Assembly (NCBI GenBank): GCA_014377795.1
Contig: JACMOY010000429.1
Span: 1-10,279, forward strand
Length of the DNA stretch: 10,279 bases
Reading direction: 5' to 3'
Source of the DNA: Actinomycetota bacterium
Lineage (GTDB): Bacteria > Actinomycetota > Actinomycetes > Actinomycetales > Angustibacteraceae
The notes below the pieces were generated by a model, which saw only the letters and a program-made list of their open reading frames with translations, did not search any database and was not told where the DNA came from. Positions 7,766 to 10,279 of the stretch are shown one piece after another. The first letter of the stretch is position 1. Each line of letters starts with the position of its first letter. A program made the position numbers and the translations under genes.

Positions 7766-8788
7766 GTGACCCCCACCGCGACGACAGCCCTGACCTCAGG
7801 TGCCCTCGTCGACGCGTTCGGCCGGGTCGCGACCGACCTGCGCGTCTCCTTGACCGACCGCTGCAACCTGCGCTGCACGTACTGCATGCCGGCCGAGGGT
7901 CTGGCCTGGCTGCCCAAGCCCGAGCTGCTCACCGACGACGAGCTCGTGCGGCTGGTGCGGATCGGCGTCCAGCTGGGTGTCACCGACGTGCGGCTGACCG
8001 GCGGCGAGCCGCTGCTGCGCCGCGGGATCACCGACCTGGTGTCCCGGTTCGCCGCGCTGTCGCCCCGGCCGCAGCTCGCGCTGACGACCAACGGGCTGGG
8101 CCTCGACAAGCTGGCCGGGCCACTGGCCGCCGCCGGGCTCGACCGGGTCAACGTCAGCCTCGACACCGTCGACCGCGACGCCTTCACCGCGCTGACCCGC
8201 CGCGACCGGCTGGACGACGTCATCGCCGGGCTGGCCGCCGCGGCCGCGGCCGGGCTGAACCCGGTCAAGGTCAACGCCGTCGCGATGCGCGAGGTGAACC
8301 TCGAGACCGCTCCCGACCTGCTCGCCTGGTGCCTCGAGCGGGGCTACGAGCTGCGATTCATCGAGCAGATGCCGCTGGACGCCCAGCACCAGTGGGACCG
8401 CGACGCGATGGTGACCCAGAGCGAGCTGCTCGACCGGCTGGCCGACCGTTTCTCGCTCACCCCGACCAGCGAGCGCGAGCGCGGCAGCGCTCCGGCCGAG
8501 ACGTGGCTGGTCGACGGCGGCCCCGCGGTGGTCGGCGTGTTCGCCAGCGTCAGCCAGCCGTTCTGCGGCGCGTGCGACCGGGTGCGGCTGACGGCCGACG
8601 GCCAGCTGCGGTCGTGCCTGTTCGCCCGCACCGAGGACGACCTGCGCACCCCGCTGCGCGCGGGGGCCAGCGACGAGGACATCGCAGCACAGATGGTGCG
8701 GCTGATGGCCGCCAAGAAGGCCGGCCACGGCATCGACGACCCGAGCTTCCTGCAACCGGCCCGGCCGATGTCCGCCATCGGCGGCTGA
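7766..8788 (+). CDS. moaA: GTP 3',8-cyclase MoaA, molybdenum cofactor synthesis
   Basis: A 340-residue radical SAM enzyme of normal length that converts GTP to 3',8-cyclo-7,8-dihydro-GTP, the first step of molybdenum cofactor synthesis, with MoaC acting next. The N-terminal cluster motif CNLRCTYC gives Cys33, Cys37 and Cys40; the SAM-contacting GGEP is at 79-82. The C-terminal cluster that binds GTP has Cys267, Cys270 and Cys284 (CX2CX13C). The protein ends in the conserved Gly-Gly (339-340) needed for catalysis, so it should be active. Other moa/moe genes are absent from the window, so the pathway is dispersed. It is divergent from SURF1 and ends 7 bp from the stop of the facing small gene. 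GTG start with a -10 element 6 nt upstream. Confidence 0.96.
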   Translation: MTPTATTALTSGALVDAFGRVATDLRVSLTDRCNLRCTYCMPAEGLAWLPKPELLTDDELVRLVRIGVQLGVTDVRLTGGEPLLRRGITDLVSRFAALSPRPQLALTTNGLGLDKLAGPLAAAGLDRVNVSLDTVDRDAFTALTRRDRLDDVIAGLAAAAAAGLNPVKVNAVAMREVNLETAPDLLAWCLERGYELRFIEQMPLDAQHQWDRDAMVTQSELLDRLADRFSLTPTSERERGSAPAETWLVDGGPAVVGVFASVSQPFCGACDRVRLTADGQLRSCLFARTEDDLRTPLRAGASDEDIAAQMVRLMAAKKAGHGIDDPSFLQPARPMSAIGG

Positions 8789-8795
8789 GAGCGGA

Positions 8796-9011
8796 CTACA
8801 GGCTCGCGGCGTCCACCGTGTCGCGCAGGAACCCGCGCACGGACAGGAAGTCACCGAGCGTCGTGCGGTGCTCGTCGCAGGCCAGCCAGGTCTTGCGCCG
8901 ATCCGGGGTGTGCAGCGTCGGGTTGTTCCACAGCAGCCCCCAGGCCGCCGTCCGTCGGCAGCCCTTGGCGCTGCAGACGAGCTCGGGCCGGGGCGTGCTC
9001 AGCTGCTCCAC
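8796..9011 (-). CDS. Small conserved actinobacterial protein with CX4C and CX2H motifs
   Basis: A 71-residue soluble protein. It carries CSAKGC (Cys13, Cys18) and CDEH (Cys45, His48), which could form a zinc-ribbon-like metal site. Other distinctive stretches are AAWGLLWNNPTLHTPDRRKTW and GDFLSVRGFLRDTV; I recall near-identical small proteins in many actinobacteria, some carrying the implausible label acetone carboxylase. No reaction is known to me. It lies 17 bp downstream of the DUF3099 gene on the same strand and converges with moaA. The GTG start at 9011 has no proper ribosome binding site (AGGTG is too close); a CACACT hexamer ends 7 nt upstream. Confidence 0.82.
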   Translation of the reverse strand: MEQLSTPRPELVCSAKGCRRTAAWGLLWNNPTLHTPDRRKTWLACDEHRTTLGDFLSVRGFLRDTVDAASL

Positions 9012-9018
9012 AACACCT

Positions 9019-9024
9019 AGTGTG
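9019..9024 (-). promoter_or_regulatory. Possible -10 element CACACT before the small Cys/His gene
   Basis: On the minus strand CACACT, 7 bases, then GTG at 9011. It lies in the 17-bp gap after the DUF3099 gene, so the small gene may be both read through from upstream and separately transcribed. The first base departs from TANNNT. Confidence 0.3.
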
Positions 9025-9028
9025 CGGG

Positions 9029-9337
9029 TCAGGGCGCGATGCGTTGCGCGCGGTCACCCTCGAGCGCTTGAGGCGCGGGGGCGTAGGTCTCGGGTGCGGG
9101 CGGGGCCGGCGAACGCCCGCCGTTGGCGATGACGACGGCGACGTAGGGCAAGAAGACGGCAAAGCCGACGAACACCCAGCGCAGCCACCCGTCGAAGACC
9201 ACAGCGAGCACGAAGCAGACCGTGCGCAGCGACATGGAGAACAGGTATCGCTTCATCCGCAGACCGAGGTCGTCGTGCAGGGACGACCTGGTGGCGCTGA
9301 TCGAGTAGACCTCGGGTTCGTGCGGCTTGGCTGGCAC
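9029..9337 (-). CDS. DUF3099 family two-helix membrane protein
   Basis: A 102-residue protein matching the DUF3099 family by its pattern: YSISATRSSLHDDLGLRMKRYL, then LRTVCFVLAVV, GWLRWVFVGFAVFLPYVAVVIANGG. Two membrane helices (about 35-51 and 54-73) are joined by the DGWLRW turn, with a positively charged N-terminal side that should be cytoplasmic and a Pro/Ala-rich tail of about 28 residues. The function of the family is unknown; it is characteristic of actinobacteria. The GTG start at 9337 lacks a spaced ribosome binding site but has TACCGT 6 nt before it. It is followed after 17 bp by the small Cys/His gene, a likely co-transcribed pair. Confidence 0.88.
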   Translation of the reverse strand: MPAKPHEPEVYSISATRSSLHDDLGLRMKRYLFSMSLRTVCFVLAVVFDGWLRWVFVGFAVFLPYVAVVIANGGRSPAPPAPETYAPAPQALEGDRAQRIAP

Positions 9338-9343
9338 CCTTCA

Positions 9344-9349
9344 ACGGTA
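9344..9349 (-). promoter_or_regulatory. -10 element TACCGT for a leaderless DUF3099 transcript
   Basis: On the minus strand TACCGT is followed by exactly 6 bases and the GTG at 9337. It sits in the 54-bp gap after the TldE-type gene, giving the DUF3099 pair its own promoter. Confidence 0.55.
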
Positions 9350-9363
9350 AGCCCGGGTGACCT

Positions 9364-9390
9364 GGCGATGAGCCGCCTGGCGCGATCGCC
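9364..9390 (-). terminator. Weak hairpin after the TldE-type gene
   Basis: GGCGAT (9364-9369) and ATCGCC (9385-9390) can pair around a 15-nt loop just after the stop at 9392. The stem is only 6 bp and the loop is long, with no T-tract, so this is a low-confidence terminator. Confidence 0.2.
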
Positions 9391-9391
9391 G

Positions 9392-10279
9392 TCAGGAGGC
9401 CTGGCTCACGCTCGAGCAGTTGAAACCACGCACCCGCAGCGGTGGCATCGCGGTGCGGGAGAAGTAGTCGCCCATCTCGCGCCCCAGCGCCGGGACGCTC
9501 GCCCCGGCAGCCTCGACCCGGCCCAGCAGGTCGACGGGGCTCTCGTTGAACCGAAAGTTCGTGACCGCACCGGTCACCTCACCGCCCTCGACGAGGTAGA
9601 CGCCGTCGCGGGTCAGGCCGGTGAGCAGCAGGGTGCGCGGGTCGACCTCGCGGACGTACCAGACGCAGGTCAGCAACAGCCCCCGGTCCAGGTCGCCGAC
9701 CAGGTCGAGCGTGCTGCCGGCCGCGCCGACGCAGGTCAGCTCGAGGTTGTCGACGAACGGGTGGAACGGCAGGCCCGCCAGACCCGCTGAGTGCCGGGTC
9801 CCCGGCAGCGCGCGGAGCGTCCCCGAGTCGATCCAGGTGCTCGCACCGATGGGCAGTCCGTTGTCGAACACCGAACCGAGCAGGCCGCTGGAGGTCGTGA
9901 GCACCGTGGCGGCACAGGTCAGCTCAGGGTGTCCAGGGTCACTGCGCAGGGTCAGCGGCACCTCGCTCAGCCGGTCGCCGACCCGGGTGCCGCCACCGCA
10001 GTGACCGAACACCGATCGGCCCTCGTGCGCGGTACGGGCGTCGGCGGACTCGTAGGCGTAGACCATCAGGTCGGCGACCGCGCTCGGCGGCAGCACCGTG
10101 TCGTAGCGGCCCGCACCGAGCTCGACCCGGCGCGCCTGCCAGCCCAGCCGCTCGGTGACCTCGGCCGCCAGTGCCGCCACGTCGACGGCGTCCAGCGACC
10201 GCGCGCCGGCGCCCGCCCAGGCCGACCGGGTGCGGCCGGCGCTCTTGGCGTTCAGCTGCACCAGCGCCGTGGGCTGTAC
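9392..10279 (-). CDS. TldE/PmbA-type protein of the TldD family, N-terminus outside the window
   Basis: The frame is open to the right edge, so only the C-terminal 295 residues are present. The family is shown by NGLPIGASTWIDSG, HSAGLAGLPFHPFVDNLEL, LLTGLTRDGVYLVEGGEVTGAVTNFRFNESP and the closing MPPLRVRGFNCSS. The HExxxH zinc motif of the catalytic TldD subunit is absent; the matching segment reads YAYESADARTAHEGRS. This makes it the non-catalytic TldE/PmbA partner. TldD and TldE form a heterodimeric protease that degrades unfolded peptides and matures some modified peptides. A tldD gene is expected just beyond the right edge, upstream on the same strand. The DUF3099 gene follows 54 bp downstream. 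Confidence 0.88.
   Translation of the reverse strand, partial: VQPTALVQLNAKSAGRTRSAWAGAGARSLDAVDVAALAAEVTERLGWQARRVELGAGRYDTVLPPSAVADLMVYAYESADARTAHEGRSVFGHCGGGTRVGDRLSEVPLTLRSDPGHPELTCAATVLTTSSGLLGSVFDNGLPIGASTWIDSGTLRALPGTRHSAGLAGLPFHPFVDNLELTCVGAAGSTLDLVGDLDRGLLLTCVWYVREVDPRTLLLTGLTRDGVYLVEGGEVTGAVTNFRFNESPVDLLGRVEAAGASVPALGREMGDYFSRTAMPPLRVRGFNCSSVSQAS

Overview
The window is chromosomal DNA of a high-GC actinobacterium. Almost every codon of the recognised genes ends in G or C, GTG starts are common, and several genes appear to begin at the first base of a leaderless transcript. The gene content is typically actinomycete: an ABC-F protein very close to the Mycobacterium tuberculosis Rv1473 type beside a crotonase-family gene, and a group of SURF1, moaA, DUF3099 and a TldD/PmbA-family gene. 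I cannot place it reliably below phylum. It reads as a core-genome region: I see no insertion sequence, integrase, CRISPR array, tRNA or rRNA.

Layout. Positions 2-43 hold the last 13 codons of a plus-strand gene, followed by a perfect 12-bp inverted repeat (80-112) that probably ends transcription from both sides. On the minus strand lie a 90-residue protein of unknown function (139-411) and a membrane-anchored neutral zinc metallopeptidase of the YpfJ family (512-1390). Across a divergent 132-bp gap, which carries a symmetrical -10 element, the plus strand has the ABC-F ATPase (1523-3121), a crotonase-family protein (3264-4070) and a full ABC exporter subunit (about 4120-6024). The exporter meets a minus-strand pair, an SDR protein with altered catalytic residues (6031-6792) and a SURF1-family protein (6830-7678), with only 6 bp between the facing stop codons. 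A second divergent gap separates SURF1 from moaA (7766-8788, plus). The right end is minus strand: a small CX4C/CX2H protein (8796-9011), a DUF3099 membrane protein (9029-9337) and the C-terminal 295 residues of a TldE/PmbA-type protein running off the edge (9392-10279).

How they fit together. The genes are mostly independent housekeeping functions: translation-associated ATPase, acyl-CoA metabolism, efflux, respiratory oxidase assembly, molybdenum cofactor synthesis and peptide maturation. The short gaps and frequent private -10 elements suggest many small transcription units rather than one pathway operon. I did not find a clearly new multi-gene system. The points that merit a second look are the density of leaderless starts, the symmetrical divergent promoter, active-site substitutions in the SDR and crotonase proteins, the small cysteine/histidine protein, and a rare TTA codon in the unknown 90-residue gene.
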